A model generated the notes under the pieces. The model saw only the letters and a program-made list of their open reading frames with translations. It was not told where the DNA came from and did not search any database. From NCBI RefSeq assembly GCF_030846775.1, contig NZ_CP132910.1, positions 4,715,001-4,779,000 on the forward strand: DNA of 64,000 nucleotides, given 5' to 3'. Shown here piece by piece: positions 1 to 9,348 of the stretch. The position numbers were made by a program, and so were the translations under genes. Origin of the DNA: Geothrix sp. 21YS21S-2 (GTDB taxonomy: Bacteria; Acidobacteriota; Holophagae; Holophagales; Holophagaceae). Each line of letters begins with the position of its first letter. The first letter of the stretch is position 1.

Positions 1-632
1 GCCATGAGGCCCTTGGCCAGCTGGGCCAGGGCGGGCAGGACGTCGGGGCCGGGAGCCGGGGTGGGGCGGCCGGTTCGGATGGCCTGGAAGACGGCCTGGA
101 GGTAGGCGCGGTTGGGCGCGGCCTGGCTGGCCGGCAATTGGAGGGCGATCTGTTCGGCGAGGGCCTTGCCCATGGGCAGGCTCGGCATGGCCAGGAGGAG
201 CAGGGCGTCGGCTTGCCGGGCCACCAGGAGGCTCAGGAGGGCGCCTTCCCCATGGCCCACCAGCAGGATCCGCCGGTTCCGGGCCTCGGGCAGGGCCCGG
301 GCGGCGGCCACGGCGGCCTCGATGTCTCCGGACTGGGCGTCCAGGGAGGCGTTCAGCTTGGGGTCCCGGCTGAGGGCGATGCGCTTGTCGAAACGCAGGG
401 AGCCCACCCCCTGGCCCTGGAGCCACTCCGCCAGGGCCCGGCCCGTGTGGGCGGGCAGCCGGGGCTGGCTCCAGTCCCGGTCCAGGGGGCCCGAATCGCC
501 CACCAGCACCGCGAACCAGGGGCCTTCGGCCGGCAGGACGCTCCCCTTCAGGGGGAGCCCGTTGAATCCGGCGAAGGCCGCCTCCCGGGGGGCGGGGGCC
601 TCCTGGACCTGGGCGGGGGGGAAAGGGATCAT
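1..632 (-). CDS. alpha/beta hydrolase family protein, 3' end outside window
   Basis: Reading from the ATG at 632 gives at least 210 codons without a stop, running off the window edge. The protein has a beta-strand/nucleophile-elbow segment ILLVGHGEGALLSLLVARQ (about residues 120-138), an upstream LRFDKRIALSR segment and the general pattern of small alpha/beta hydrolases of the dienelactone-hydrolase/esterase type. The unusual point is the elbow: the usual G-H-S-x-G has glycine in place of the nucleophilic serine (codons GGC CAT GGG GAA GGC, near position 250). Either the enzyme is inactive, uses another residue, or is a binding protein. No signal peptide is evident. The gene is divergent from the dipeptidase at 755. 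Family assignment is moderate; the function is not known. Confidence 0.6.
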   Translation of the reverse strand, partial: MIPFPPAQVQEAPAPREAAFAGFNGLPLKGSVLPAEGPWFAVLVGDSGPLDRDWSQPRLPAHTGRALAEWLQGQGVGSLRFDKRIALSRDPKLNASLDAQSGDIEAAVAAARALPEARNRRILLVGHGEGALLSLLVARQADALLLLAMPSLPMGKALAEQIALQLPASQAAPNRAYLQAVFQAIRTGRPTPAPGPDVLPALAQLAKGLM

Positions 633-754
633 GGGCGCTCCTGGAACTTCAGTGCTAGCAGGGGTGTGATGGTTTCAACAAGCCGGAGGACATGCCTCGC
701 TTTGTGATGCGGCATTGATATGATGGGGGCTTGTTCCCAACCGAAAGGACGCCC

Positions 755-2386
755 ATGAAGTCCCTGTTCCGAACCCTGACGGCCGCTTCGGTGGTCCTGG
801 TCTCCAGCCTCGCACAGCCCCTGGCGGCCTGCACCAACATCCTGGTCACCAAGGGGGCCAGCAAGGACGGCTCCACCATGATCACGTACGCCGCCGACAG
901 CCACACCCTCTACGGCGAGCTGTACTTCAAGGCCGGCGCCCAGCACCTCCCCACCGAGCAGCGGGACATCGTGGAGTGGGACACGGGCAAGTTCCTGGGC
1001 CGCATCAAGGAGGCCCCCGTCACCTACAGCCGCGTGGGCAACATGAACGAGTTCCAGGTGGTCATCGGCGAGACCACCTTCGGCGGCCGCCAGGAGCTGC
1101 AGGTGCCCGCGGGCGTCGTGGACTACGGCAGCCTGATGTACATCGCCCTTGAGCGCTCGAAGACGGCCCGGGAGGCCGTGCAGGTCATGGGCGACCTGGT
1201 GGCCCAGTACGGCTACGCCAGCGAGGGCGAGTCCATCTCCGTGGGCGACCCCAACGAGGCCTGGATCTTCGAGATCATCGGCAAGGGCAAGGGCCAGAAG
1301 GGCGCCGTGTGGGTGGCCGTGAAGGTTCCCGACGGCACGATCTCGGCCCACGCCAACCACGCCCGAATCAGCCGCTTCCCCCTGAACGACCCCAGGACCT
1401 GCGTCTATTCCAAGGACGTCATCTCCTTCGCCCGGGACAAGGGCTACTTCAAGGGCGAGGACAAGGACTTCAGCTTCACCGACGTCTACGCCCCCGCCGA
1501 TTTCGGCGCCCTGCGCTTCTGCGAGGCGCGGGTGTGGAGCGTCTTCAACCGCGCCGCCCCCTCCCTCAAGATCCCCATCGACATCGCCAAGGGCACCCCC
1601 GGCGCCAGGCCCATGCCCCTGTGCATCACCCCCGACCACAAGCTGAGCGTGCGCGACGTCATGGAGCTCATGCGGGACCACTACGAGGGCACCGAGCTGG
1701 ACATGACCAAGGACGTGGGCGCGGGCCCCTACCACACCCCCTACCGCTGGCGGCCCATGGAGTGGAAGGTGGACGGCAAGCAGTACCTGCACGAGCGCGC
1801 CATCTCCACCCAGCAGACCGGCTGGTCCTACGTGAGCCAGTCCCGGTCCTGGCTGCCCGACGCCATCGGCGGCGTGCTGTGGTTCGGCATGGACGACACC
1901 TACTCCACCGTCTACGTGCCCATGTACTGCGCCATCAAGGCCGTGCCCAGGAGCTTCGCCGAGGGCACCGGGTCCTGGAACGAGTTCAGCTGGGACAGCG
2001 CCTTCTGGACCTTCAACTTCGTGGCCAACTACGCCTACAGCCGCTACGACGAGATGATCGTCGACGTGCAGAAGGTCCAGCGCGAGCTCGAGGGCGGCTT
2101 CCTGGCCCACCAGCCCGAGGTGGAGGCCCACGCCAAGGTCCTCTACCAGCAGTCTCCCGAACTGGCCAAGGCCTTCCTCACCGACTACTCCTGCCGCCAG
2201 GGCGACCTGGTCACCGCCCGCTGGCGCAAGCTGGGCGAGATGCTCATCTGGAAGTACCTGGACGGCAACGTGCGGGACGCCAAGGGCGAAGTGACCCACC
2301 CGGCCTACAACCCCGACTGGTACCGCACCATCGTCCGGGAGAAGGGCGACGCCATCCGGATCCCCGAGGAGAAGACGGGACACTGA
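755..2386 (+). CDS. C69-family dipeptidase, secreted
   Basis: 543 residues from ATG 755. A possible TTG at 731 in the same frame is less likely, because the ATG directly precedes a normal signal peptide (MKSLFRTLTAASVVLVSS then LAQPLAA). Cleavage before Cys26 would expose the N-terminal nucleophilic cysteine of peptidase family C69 (N-terminal nucleophile hydrolases, PepD-like), followed by TNILVTKGASKDGS, the typical start of the mature enzyme. The family hydrolyses a broad range of dipeptides; the signal peptide puts this one in the periplasm or outside. A strong hairpin terminator follows at 2407. The S41 protease downstream has its own start 91 bases later, so the pair are neighbours in a proteolytic cluster rather than tightly coupled. 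A short rearranged remnant of a homologous gene lies at 4745-4810. Confidence 0.88.
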   Translation: MKSLFRTLTAASVVLVSSLAQPLAACTNILVTKGASKDGSTMITYAADSHTLYGELYFKAGAQHLPTEQRDIVEWDTGKFLGRIKEAPVTYSRVGNMNEFQVVIGETTFGGRQELQVPAGVVDYGSLMYIALERSKTAREAVQVMGDLVAQYGYASEGESISVGDPNEAWIFEIIGKGKGQKGAVWVAVKVPDGTISAHANHARISRFPLNDPRTCVYSKDVISFARDKGYFKGEDKDFSFTDVYAPADFGALRFCEARVWSVFNRAAPSLKIPIDIAKGTPGARPMPLCITPDHKLSVRDVMELMRDHYEGTELDMTKDVGAGPYHTPYRWRPMEWKVDGKQYLHERAISTQQTGWSYVSQSRSWLPDAIGGVLWFGMDDTYSTVYVPMYCAIKAVPRSFAEGTGSWNEFSWDSAFWTFNFVANYAYSRYDEMIVDVQKVQRELEGGFLAHQPEVEAHAKVLYQQSPELAKAFLTDYSCRQGDLVTARWRKLGEMLIWKYLDGNVRDAKGEVTHPAYNPDWYRTIVREKGDAIRIPEEKTGH

Positions 2387-2406
2387 GCGGCAGGCAAATA
2401 AGGGAG

Positions 2407-2434
2407 GGGGCCGGGAAACCGGCCCCTTCTTTTT
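2407..2434 (+). terminator. rho-independent terminator after dipeptidase
   Basis: Perfect 8-bp stem GGGGCCGG / CCGGCCCC with a GAAA tetraloop, followed by TTCTTTTT. It sits 20 bases after the dipeptidase stop and just before the S41 gene. Confidence 0.85.
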
Positions 2435-2477
2435 CACACCTTGGGGGTAGGATGGTTCCATCCCACCGGGAGAACCC

Positions 2478-4730
2478 ATGAAGCTGACCCTGCTCGGTCT
2501 CGCTCTTTCCGTGCCCGTACTGGCCCAGGCGCCGCAGCCGGCGCTGCTCAATCCCGCCTTCCTCGAAGGCGCCCCCGGCGAGATCCCCAAGGGCTGGTTC
2601 TTTCCCAAATCCGGCGCCGACGCGGGCTTCCATGCCGGGATCGAGGAGGACCCGGCCCTCCCCGGGGGGCGGTGCGTGGCGATCCGCCGGGAGACGGGCT
2701 CCGGGGCCTTCGGCAACCTGATGCAGGTGGTGGACGCGGGGCCCTTCCGGGGCAAGCGGATCCGGCTGCGCACCCGGATGAAGGTGGACCCGGGGACGGG
2801 GGGCGCGGGGCAGGCCTGGCTTCGGGTGGACCGGGAGGACGGGTCCATGGGGTTCTTCGACAACATGCAGGACAGGGCCGTGACCGCCACCGCGTGGACG
2901 GAGGGGACGATCGTGGGCGACGTGGCCCCGAACGCGAAGACCGTCAACCTCGGCGCCTTCTTCGTGGGCGGCCGCGGCGTCCTCCGGGTGGCGCCCTTCA
3001 CCCTGGAGGTCCTGGGCGACACGCCGGTGGTACCCGCCCAGGCCGCCCGGGCCCTCACGGAGCGGGGCCTGGCGAACCTGGCGGCCTTCACCCGGGCCTT
3101 CGGCTACATCCGGTTCTTCCACCCCTCCGACGCGGCCGCCTCCGCGGACTGGGAGCGGATCGCCATCCTGGGAGCGCGCGCCGCGGAGGGCGCGACGTCC
3201 GCCACGGACCTGGCCTCGCGCCTCCAGAAGTTCTTCGGTCCCTGGGCCCCCACGGCGCGCTTCCTGCCCCCCGGCGCCGCGCCCGCGCCGGTGAGGGCCC
3301 CCTCCGGGGCCACCCAGGCGGTGCGGTGGGTCCACACGGGGTTCGGCCAGGGCGCGGGCCACGGCGTCTACCACAGCGAACGGCACTACCTGCCGCTGGC
3401 CCAGGCGAAGGCCCAGGGCTGGGAGGACCCGGCGCGGGGCCGGGTCCTGGCCCTGGGCGCCGGGGTCCGCCTCATGCTTCCCACGGTGTGCTACGCGGAC
3501 GCCGGCGGGGCCACCTTCCGGGGCCCGGTCACCGCCGTTCCCAGGGCCCGCATGCCCGAACCCACGATGGGCGCGGGCGACGGCAACGACCGCGGCACGC
3601 GGCTGGGGGACGTGGCCCTGGCGTGGGGCGTGTTCCGCCACTTCTACCCCTACTTCGACGTGGCCGGAGGCTCCTGGGACGCCGAGCTGCCGCGTGCCCT
3701 GTCCGCGGCGGCGCTGGATCCGGACGCCGGGGCCTTCACCCGCACCCTGCGCCGGCTCACCGCGGCCCTCCAGGACGGACACATCCATGTCGAGGGACCC
3801 GGAAGGGACCAGGCCTGCCCCGCCCTGGCGCTGGAGATGATCGACGGCTGGCCCGTGGTGAAGGCCGCGGGGGAGGGCGCCAAGGCTGTCCCCGCGGGGA
3901 GCCGGATCCTCACCGTGGACGGGGAGCCCGCCGGCAGGCGCATCAAGCTCCTCGCCGAGGAGATCTCGTCGGCCTCCAACGGCTGGCTGGACCGCCAGGT
4001 GAGCCGGGAGTTCCTGGCCGGGCCCCACGGCCAGCCCGCCCGGATCACCTACGTCACGGCCGGAGGCGTGGCCGGGGAGGCCTCGCTCCCCCGTGACGCG
4101 AGCCCCTGGAACCTCCCCGCGGGCCCGTTGCCCCCCAAGGTGGGCGAGCTGCGTCCCGGCATCTGGTACGTGGACCTGGACCGGGCCACGGACCCGGAAT
4201 TCCAGGCCGCCCTGCCCAGCCTGGCCGCGGCCAGGGGCGTGATCTTCGACCTGCGCGGCTACCCGAAGGTGCGCCCGGGCTTCCTCCAGCACCTCACGGA
4301 CAAGCCCCTCGCCAGCGCCCGGTGGAACAAGCCCGTCGTCACCCTCCCCGACGGCGAGGCCTGGACCTGGGACACCGGCGGCCGGTGGGACCTGGAGCCC
4401 AAGACCCCCCGCATAAAGGGCAAGGTGGTCTTCCTCACCGGGGGTGGGGCCATCAGTTACGCGGAGTCCTGCCTGGGCATCGTGGAGGCCTACAGGCTGG
4501 GCGAGATCGTGGGCGCCCCCACCGCCGGCACCAACGGCAACATCTGCGGCCTCACCCTCCCGGGCGGCTACCACCTGGCCTTCACCGGCATGAAGGTCCT
4601 CAAGCACGACGGCACCCGCCACCACGGGGTGGGCATCCTGCCCACGGTTCCCGTGCGGCCCACCCCGGAAGGGCTCGCAGCGGGCCGGGACGAGGTGCTG
4701 GAGAAGGGACTGGCCCTCATGGCCCCCTGA
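2478..4730 (+). CDS. S41-family serine peptidase with N-terminal accessory domain
   Basis: 750 residues from ATG 2478, which follows GGGAGAACCC. An N-terminal signal peptide (MKLTLLGLALSVPVLAQA) is followed by a galactose-binding-like or carbohydrate-binding-like region (about 25-180, LLNPAFLEGAPGEIPKGW), a middle region, and a C-terminal S41 tail-specific-protease domain (about 380-740). The catalytic-serine region is TGGGAISYAES (Ser660, Glu663), followed by GAPTAGTNGNI, both typical of S41 enzymes. The protein is therefore probably a secreted or periplasmic endopeptidase. There is no obvious PDZ sequence by eye, though a short one may lie around residues 450-500 (GSRILTVDGEPAG). The neighbours (C69 dipeptidase upstream, M1 aminopeptidase and OPT transporter downstream) suggest a role in use of external protein or peptides. 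Exact substrate unknown. Confidence 0.82.
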   Translation: MKLTLLGLALSVPVLAQAPQPALLNPAFLEGAPGEIPKGWFFPKSGADAGFHAGIEEDPALPGGRCVAIRRETGSGAFGNLMQVVDAGPFRGKRIRLRTRMKVDPGTGGAGQAWLRVDREDGSMGFFDNMQDRAVTATAWTEGTIVGDVAPNAKTVNLGAFFVGGRGVLRVAPFTLEVLGDTPVVPAQAARALTERGLANLAAFTRAFGYIRFFHPSDAAASADWERIAILGARAAEGATSATDLASRLQKFFGPWAPTARFLPPGAAPAPVRAPSGATQAVRWVHTGFGQGAGHGVYHSERHYLPLAQAKAQGWEDPARGRVLALGAGVRLMLPTVCYADAGGATFRGPVTAVPRARMPEPTMGAGDGNDRGTRLGDVALAWGVFRHFYPYFDVAGGSWDAELPRALSAAALDPDAGAFTRTLRRLTAALQDGHIHVEGPGRDQACPALALEMIDGWPVVKAAGEGAKAVPAGSRILTVDGEPAGRRIKLLAEEISSASNGWLDRQVSREFLAGPHGQPARITYVTAGGVAGEASLPRDASPWNLPAGPLPPKVGELRPGIWYVDLDRATDPEFQAALPSLAAARGVIFDLRGYPKVRPGFLQHLTDKPLASARWNKPVVTLPDGEAWTWDTGGRWDLEPKTPRIKGKVVFLTGGGAISYAESCLGIVEAYRLGEIVGAPTAGTNGNICGLTLPGGYHLAFTGMKVLKHDGTRHHGVGILPTVPVRPTPEGLAAGRDEVLEKGLALMAP

Positions 4731-4744
4731 CCACCTCGAAATCG

Positions 4745-4810
4745 CCAAACCCATGCCGCTTTGCATCACCCCCGGGCTACAACCCCGACTGGTACCGCAC
4801 CCTAGTCCGG
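4745..4810 (+). pseudogene. rearranged remnant of a C69 dipeptidase gene
   Basis: Bases 4745-4774 match the intact dipeptidase around 1606-1635 (about 26 of 30 bases, encoding MPLCITP), and bases 4775-4810 match its 3' end around 2302-2337 (33 or so of 36 bases, encoding YNPDWYRT.VR). The two pieces are joined directly, so some 660 bases present in the intact gene are missing, and the reading frame changes at the junction. This is a decayed fragment of a second dipeptidase copy. The stop codon of the neighbouring minus-strand gene (4802-4804) lies inside it. Confidence 0.75.
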
Positions 4811-5281
4811 CATCGCGGTGATCTGGACATTGCACACCTTCCAGCGCCCGTCTTTCAGAACATAGGTATCGACATACCGGTAGTGGGATCGGAAAGGGGA
4901 GCCCTTGTAGGAGCCTGTCATATTGGTCCTTCCGCAAATCAAAGCGCAGGTTCCATAGATTCGAATATCCAGGTCTTCAACGGTGTAGGGATTGATGACC
5001 AGGTCGGCGGAGACGATCCCTTGGAGGAATGCCGTCTTATCTGAAATGACACCTTTGTTGCTGATGTGCCGGAAGTCTTCACTCATGTTGTCGGAAATGG
5101 CGGGCCGGTTCTTCAGAATGATGTCCTGGTCCCAGCGATCCGCTTGTTGCTTCAATAATGCTGCTACCGAGAGCGGGTCCGACGGCGAAACCCCATGGCG
5201 GCATGAAATCTGGGCGGGAATCAGGCTCAGCATCGCCAGGGCGGCGAATGAAATTCTTGATGACGGTTGCCAGGTTCTCAA
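4802..5281 (-). CDS. NTF2/SnoaL-like (DUF4440-type) exported protein
   Basis: 159 residues. Start chosen as TTG at 5281 because GGAGG lies six bases upstream and the translated N-terminus is a plausible signal peptide (ISFAALAMLSLIPAQISC); the cysteine is not in a standard lipobox. The remainder (LLKQQADRWDQDIILKNRPAISDNMSEDF, FRSHYRYVDTYVLKDGRWKVCNVQ) has the helix then curved-sheet pattern of the DUF4440/SnoaL branch of the NTF2 fold. Such proteins bind or isomerise small molecules; no catalytic assignment is possible. Base composition is clearly lower in GC than all neighbours, codon use differs, and the 3' end lies in a dipeptidase fossil, which together suggest acquisition by transfer. 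Confidence 0.72.
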   Translation of the reverse strand: MRTWQPSSRISFAALAMLSLIPAQISCRHGVSPSDPLSVAALLKQQADRWDQDIILKNRPAISDNMSEDFRHISNKGVISDKTAFLQGIVSADLVINPYTVEDLDIRIYGTCALICGRTNMTGSYKGSPFRSHYRYVDTYVLKDGRWKVCNVQITAMPD

Positions 5282-5527
5282 TTCCGACCTCCATGCCAGG
5301 TGGGTTCATGCGGGATTTGGAAGCATCCTAACTGGAAATCGGTGAACCGCCCCAACCCCAGCGACCGCATCTGGAGAAAACGGCCTCACCCACCCGGGGG
5401 CAGGCTCCCCTGCTACCTCGAAATGTGATCCACAAGCCGCCGTCCCCGGTGGATAATGACCGGACCCCTTGGAACTTCCGATCGCCCTCGCGAAAATCCA
5501 ACTCCAGCCCTTCCACGAGGAACGTCC

Positions 5528-7303
5528 ATGCCCCGCCTCGATCCCCATTCGTACTACGACGACCGCCAGCCCCGCACGGACCGTTGGCACCTGCGCTTCC
5601 TGGTGGACTTCGACCGCCGCGTCCTGAACGGCGAGGCCACGCTGGTGTTCAAGGCCCCCGCCGGGGGGACCCTGGACCTGGACACCAAGGGGCTGACCGT
5701 CTTCCGGGCCTGGGTGCCGGCCCTGGACCAGGACGTGCCCTTCGAACTGGGCGCGGAGGACCCCATCCTGGGGCGCCGCCTGCGCCTGGAGCTTCCACCG
5801 GGCACCGGGGCGGTGGTCCTCGCCTACGAGACGAGCCCCGAGGCCATCGGCCTCCAGTGGCTGGAGCCGGCCCAGACCGAGGGCGGCAGGCACCCCTTCC
5901 TCTTCAGCCAGTGCCAGGCGATCCACGCCCGCACCCTCGTGCCCTGCCAGGACTCGGCCTACGCCCGGGTCAGCTATGACGCCGAAGTGGTCGTGCCCGA
6001 GGGCCTTTCCGCGGTCATGTCCGCCGGGCCCGCCTGGGACGGCGCCGGCGAGGTGCCCGGCACGCGCGTGTTCCGCTTCTCCATGCCCCAGCCCATCCCC
6101 CCCTACCTCCTGGCCCTGGCCGTGGGCGAGCTGGAGAGCCGCGACCTGAGCCGGCGCGCCCGGGTGTGGGCGGAACCCGCCACGATCGAGAAGGCCGCCT
6201 GGGAATTCGCCGGCGTGGAGGACATGATCGTGCGCGCCGAGGGGCTCTTCGGGCCCTACGACTGGGACCGCTACGACATGCTCGTGCTGCCCCCCTCCTT
6301 CCCCTACGGCGGGATGGAGAATCCCCGGATGACCTTCCTCACCCCCACGCTCCTGGCCGGGGACCGCTCCCTGGTGGACGTGGTGGCCCATGAGCTGGCC
6401 CACAGCTGGACGGGGAACCTCGTCACCAACGCCACCGCCGAGCACTTCTGGCTCAACGAGGGCTTCACCGTCTGGGCCGAGCGCCGCATCCTCGAGGCCA
6501 TCCGCGGGCCCGAAGCCGCCGCCATGGGCTGGGCCATCGGCCAGAAGGCCCTGGACGAATCCCTCGCGCGGTTCAAGGACCAGCCCGAACTCACCGTGCT
6601 CCGCACCCACCTCGAGGGCGTGGACCCCGACGACGCCTTCTCCAGCATCCCCTACGAGAAGGGCGCGCGCCTGGTGGCGCTGCTGGAGGCCGACCTCGGC
6701 CGGCCCGCCATGGACGCCTTCGTGCTGGCCTACATGAGGCGCTTCCGCTTCACCTCCATCACCACCGAGATGTTCTGCGCCTTCGCCGAGGAGGTCCACC
6801 CGGGGCTCCTGGCCAGGGTGGACGCCGACGCGTGGCTCCATCGGCCCGGCATGCCCGCCAACGCCCCCGTGTTCCGTTCCGCGGCCCTGGAGGCGCTGGA
6901 AGCCCTGGGCAAGGCCTGCGCCCGGCCGGAGAAGGCGGTCATGGACGCCTGGAGCCCCACCGAGCTGCTGGTCTACCTCCAGAACCTCCCCCGCGCCCTC
7001 CCCCAGGCCGACTGCGCCTGGCTGGACGGGACCCTGGGCCTCACCGGCCGGGGCAACTACGAGATCCTGGTGGAGTGGCTGACGATCGCCGCCGGTTCCG
7101 GCTACGAGCCGGCCTTCCCCCGCATCCGGGAGGTGCTCCTCCGGGTGGGCCGCATGAAGTACCTCCGGCCCCTCTACTCCGCGCTGGGCGCCACCCCCGC
7201 CACGCGCGCCCTGGCCAGGGAGATCTTCGCCCAGGCCTCCAAGGGCTACCACGGCCTTTCGCGCCGGGTCGTCCAGGGCGTCCTCGACAAGCATCCCGCC
7301 TGA
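5528..7303 (+). CDS. M1-family metallo-aminopeptidase
   Basis: 591 residues from ATG 5528 (preceded by GAGGAACGTCC). No signal peptide, so cytoplasmic. The exopeptidase motif GGMEN is at residues 261-265 and the zinc site HELAH at 288-292 with the third ligand Glu311 in NEGF, spaced as in M1 enzymes. The length and the extended C-terminal helical domain fit the leukotriene-A4-hydrolase/aminopeptidase-B branch rather than the ~870-residue PepN. It should remove N-terminal residues from peptides. The gene is 17 bases ahead of the OPT transporter gene and in the same direction, so imported peptides would be trimmed directly by this enzyme. Substrate preference cannot be read from the sequence. 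Confidence 0.9.
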   Translation: MPRLDPHSYYDDRQPRTDRWHLRFLVDFDRRVLNGEATLVFKAPAGGTLDLDTKGLTVFRAWVPALDQDVPFELGAEDPILGRRLRLELPPGTGAVVLAYETSPEAIGLQWLEPAQTEGGRHPFLFSQCQAIHARTLVPCQDSAYARVSYDAEVVVPEGLSAVMSAGPAWDGAGEVPGTRVFRFSMPQPIPPYLLALAVGELESRDLSRRARVWAEPATIEKAAWEFAGVEDMIVRAEGLFGPYDWDRYDMLVLPPSFPYGGMENPRMTFLTPTLLAGDRSLVDVVAHELAHSWTGNLVTNATAEHFWLNEGFTVWAERRILEAIRGPEAAAMGWAIGQKALDESLARFKDQPELTVLRTHLEGVDPDDAFSSIPYEKGARLVALLEADLGRPAMDAFVLAYMRRFRFTSITTEMFCAFAEEVHPGLLARVDADAWLHRPGMPANAPVFRSAALEALEALGKACARPEKAVMDAWSPTELLVYLQNLPRALPQADCAWLDGTLGLTGRGNYEILVEWLTIAAGSGYEPAFPRIREVLLRVGRMKYLRPLYSALGATPATRALAREIFAQASKGYHGLSRRVVQGVLDKHPA

Positions 7304-7320
7304 CCTTCCAAGGAGAACCG

Positions 7321-9348
7321 ATGTCCGATGCCACCGAATCGACGCCCATCAAGGGGCTGCCGGAGAACTACCGGCGCGTCCTGGAACCCGGGGAGGACTA
7401 CGTCCCGCTGGTGCCCCAGGACGGCGTACTGGAGGTCACCACCCGGAGCGTGATGTACGGGATGCTCTTCTGCGCGATCTTCTCCATGGCCGCGGCCTAC
7501 CTGGCGCTGCGGGTGGGGCAGGGCATCGAGGCGGCCATTCCCATCAGCATCCTGGCCATCGGCATCTCCCGGTTCTACCTGCGCCGCAGCACGATCCTGG
7601 AGAACGTGATCATCACCAGCATCGGCGCCAACTCCGGCCACGTGGTGGCGGGCGCGGTGTTCACCATTCCCGCCCTCTACATGCTCGCGGGCGTCCCGGG
7701 CTCCAACGTGCCCTACCCGCAGCTGTGGCAGGTGGTCATCGTCTCCTTCCTGGGCGGGTGCCTGGGCATCCTGTTCCTCATCCCCCTGCGCCACAACTTC
7801 ATGGTGGACAACCACGGCGTGTTCCCCTGGCCCGAGGCCACCGCCACCGCCGAGATCCTCGCCAGCGGCGAGAGCGTGGGCAACCAGGCCAAGATCCTGG
7901 CCGGGTCCGCCGCGCTGGGCATGCTCTACGACGGCGCCTCCTCGCTGTTCCGGGCCATGTCCGAGACCATCACCCTCCGGCACGCGTACGTGGGCGCCAA
8001 GCTGCGCGAGCAGTTCATGGCCTTCAACATGCTCAACAGCGCGGCCACCATGTCCATCGGCTACATCATCGGCCTGCGCTACTCGGCCGTCATCGCCGCC
8101 GGCAGCATCCTCTCCACCTTCGTGCTGGTGCCCATGATCCACGCCATCGGCCAGCACGTGCCCGGGGTCCTGCCGCCGGGGACGATGCCCATCGCCCAGA
8201 TGGCCCCTGAGATGATCTTCAAGAACTACGTCCGCATCATGGGCATCGGCGCCATCGCGGGCGCGGGCATCATGGGCGTCCTGGCCGGCATGCCCGCCAT
8301 GATCAGGTCCATCGGCAAGAACATCGCCGGCCTGCGCAGCACCGAGAAGGTGGAGGTCTCCAGCCACGTGCCGCGGCCCGCGCGCACCCTGCCCAATTCC
8401 TTCGTGGGAGTGGGCCTGCTCATCTTCTGCCTGTGCTCCTTCCTCTTCTTCTCCTTCGGCGTGGGCATGAAGGGGGCCTTCTTCGCCGCCTTCGTCGGCA
8501 CCGTCGTGGTCATGGTCATCGCGTTCCTCTTCGCGCCCGTGGCCGCCCGCGCCATCGCCACCATCGGCACCAACCCCATCAGCGGCATGACCATGCTCAC
8601 CCTCATCATCACGGGCCTCGTGATGCTCAAGCTGGGCTTCGGCGGCGGGGTGGGCATGTTCATCACCCTGATGGTGGGCGGCGTCGTGTGCACGGCCCTG
8701 TCCGCCAGCGGCGCCTTCGCCACGGACCTGAAGATCGGCCACTGGATCGGCGCCACCCCCGCCCGGCAGATGTGGCTGAAGTTCCTGGGCACCTTCGTGG
8801 CCGCCCTGTTCACGGGCCTGGCGATGTGGATCATGAGCAAGCAGGGCTTCGGCACCGCCGCCGTGCCCGCGCCCCAGGCCAGCGCCATGCGCGAGATCCT
8901 GGACGGCATCTTCGGCACCACGGCCATGCCCCTGCGCTGGTTCCTGTTCTCCCTCGGCGTGGTGCTCAGCCTCGTCCTGCGCATGGTGGAGCTGCCGGCC
9001 CTGGGCTTCGCGCTGGGCATGTACCTTCCCATCGAGGTGAACACCCCGCTCTTCCTGGGCGGCCTGATCAGCTGGGTCGTGAACCGCAAGGGCTCCGGCG
9101 ACACGGACGCCGTCGTGAAGGCCCGGGAGAACCGGGGCATCCTGGTGGCCAGCGGCCTCATGGCCGGCGGCGGCATCGTGGGCGTGATCGCCAGCGCCTT
9201 CAAGATCAAGTGGCCCGACGGCTTCCCCATCCTCAGCGTGGCCTCGGTGGAAGGGGCCCTGGGCGAATGGCTGGCCATCGCGGCCATGACGGCGCTCTGC
9301 GTCTTCGTGGTGATCTACAGCCGCGCCGCGAAACCGGCCGAAGAATAG
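7321..9348 (+). CDS. OPT-family oligopeptide transporter
   Basis: 675 residues from ATG 7321, with AAGGAGAACCG immediately upstream. About 15 hydrophobic segments span the whole protein. The segment ENVIITSIGANSGHVVAGAV followed by FTIPAL (about residues 99-124) is characteristic of the oligopeptide transporter (OPT) family, and a second family-like region lies at GTNPISGMTMLTL. OPT proteins use the proton gradient to import small peptides or, in a few branches, metal chelates. The gene directly follows the M1 aminopeptidase with no terminator between, so an operon is likely and favours peptides as substrate. The stop is followed after about 60 bases by a 14-bp inverted repeat. Confidence 0.88.
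   Translation: MSDATESTPIKGLPENYRRVLEPGEDYVPLVPQDGVLEVTTRSVMYGMLFCAIFSMAAAYLALRVGQGIEAAIPISILAIGISRFYLRRSTILENVIITSIGANSGHVVAGAVFTIPALYMLAGVPGSNVPYPQLWQVVIVSFLGGCLGILFLIPLRHNFMVDNHGVFPWPEATATAEILASGESVGNQAKILAGSAALGMLYDGASSLFRAMSETITLRHAYVGAKLREQFMAFNMLNSAATMSIGYIIGLRYSAVIAAGSILSTFVLVPMIHAIGQHVPGVLPPGTMPIAQMAPEMIFKNYVRIMGIGAIAGAGIMGVLAGMPAMIRSIGKNIAGLRSTEKVEVSSHVPRPARTLPNSFVGVGLLIFCLCSFLFFSFGVGMKGAFFAAFVGTVVVMVIAFLFAPVAARAIATIGTNPISGMTMLTLIITGLVMLKLGFGGGVGMFITLMVGGVVCTALSASGAFATDLKIGHWIGATPARQMWLKFLGTFVAALFTGLAMWIMSKQGFGTAAVPAPQASAMREILDGIFGTTAMPLRWFLFSLGVVLSLVLRMVELPALGFALGMYLPIEVNTPLFLGGLISWVVNRKGSGDTDAVVKARENRGILVASGLMAGGGIVGVIASAFKIKWPDGFPILSVASVEGALGEWLAIAAMTALCVFVVIYSRAAKPAEE

Noticed and set aside
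4731-5044. Plus-strand frame continuing past the S41 gene
   Set aside because: It crosses the dipeptidase fossil and the opposite strand of the NTF2-like gene, with no start or ribosome site of its own.
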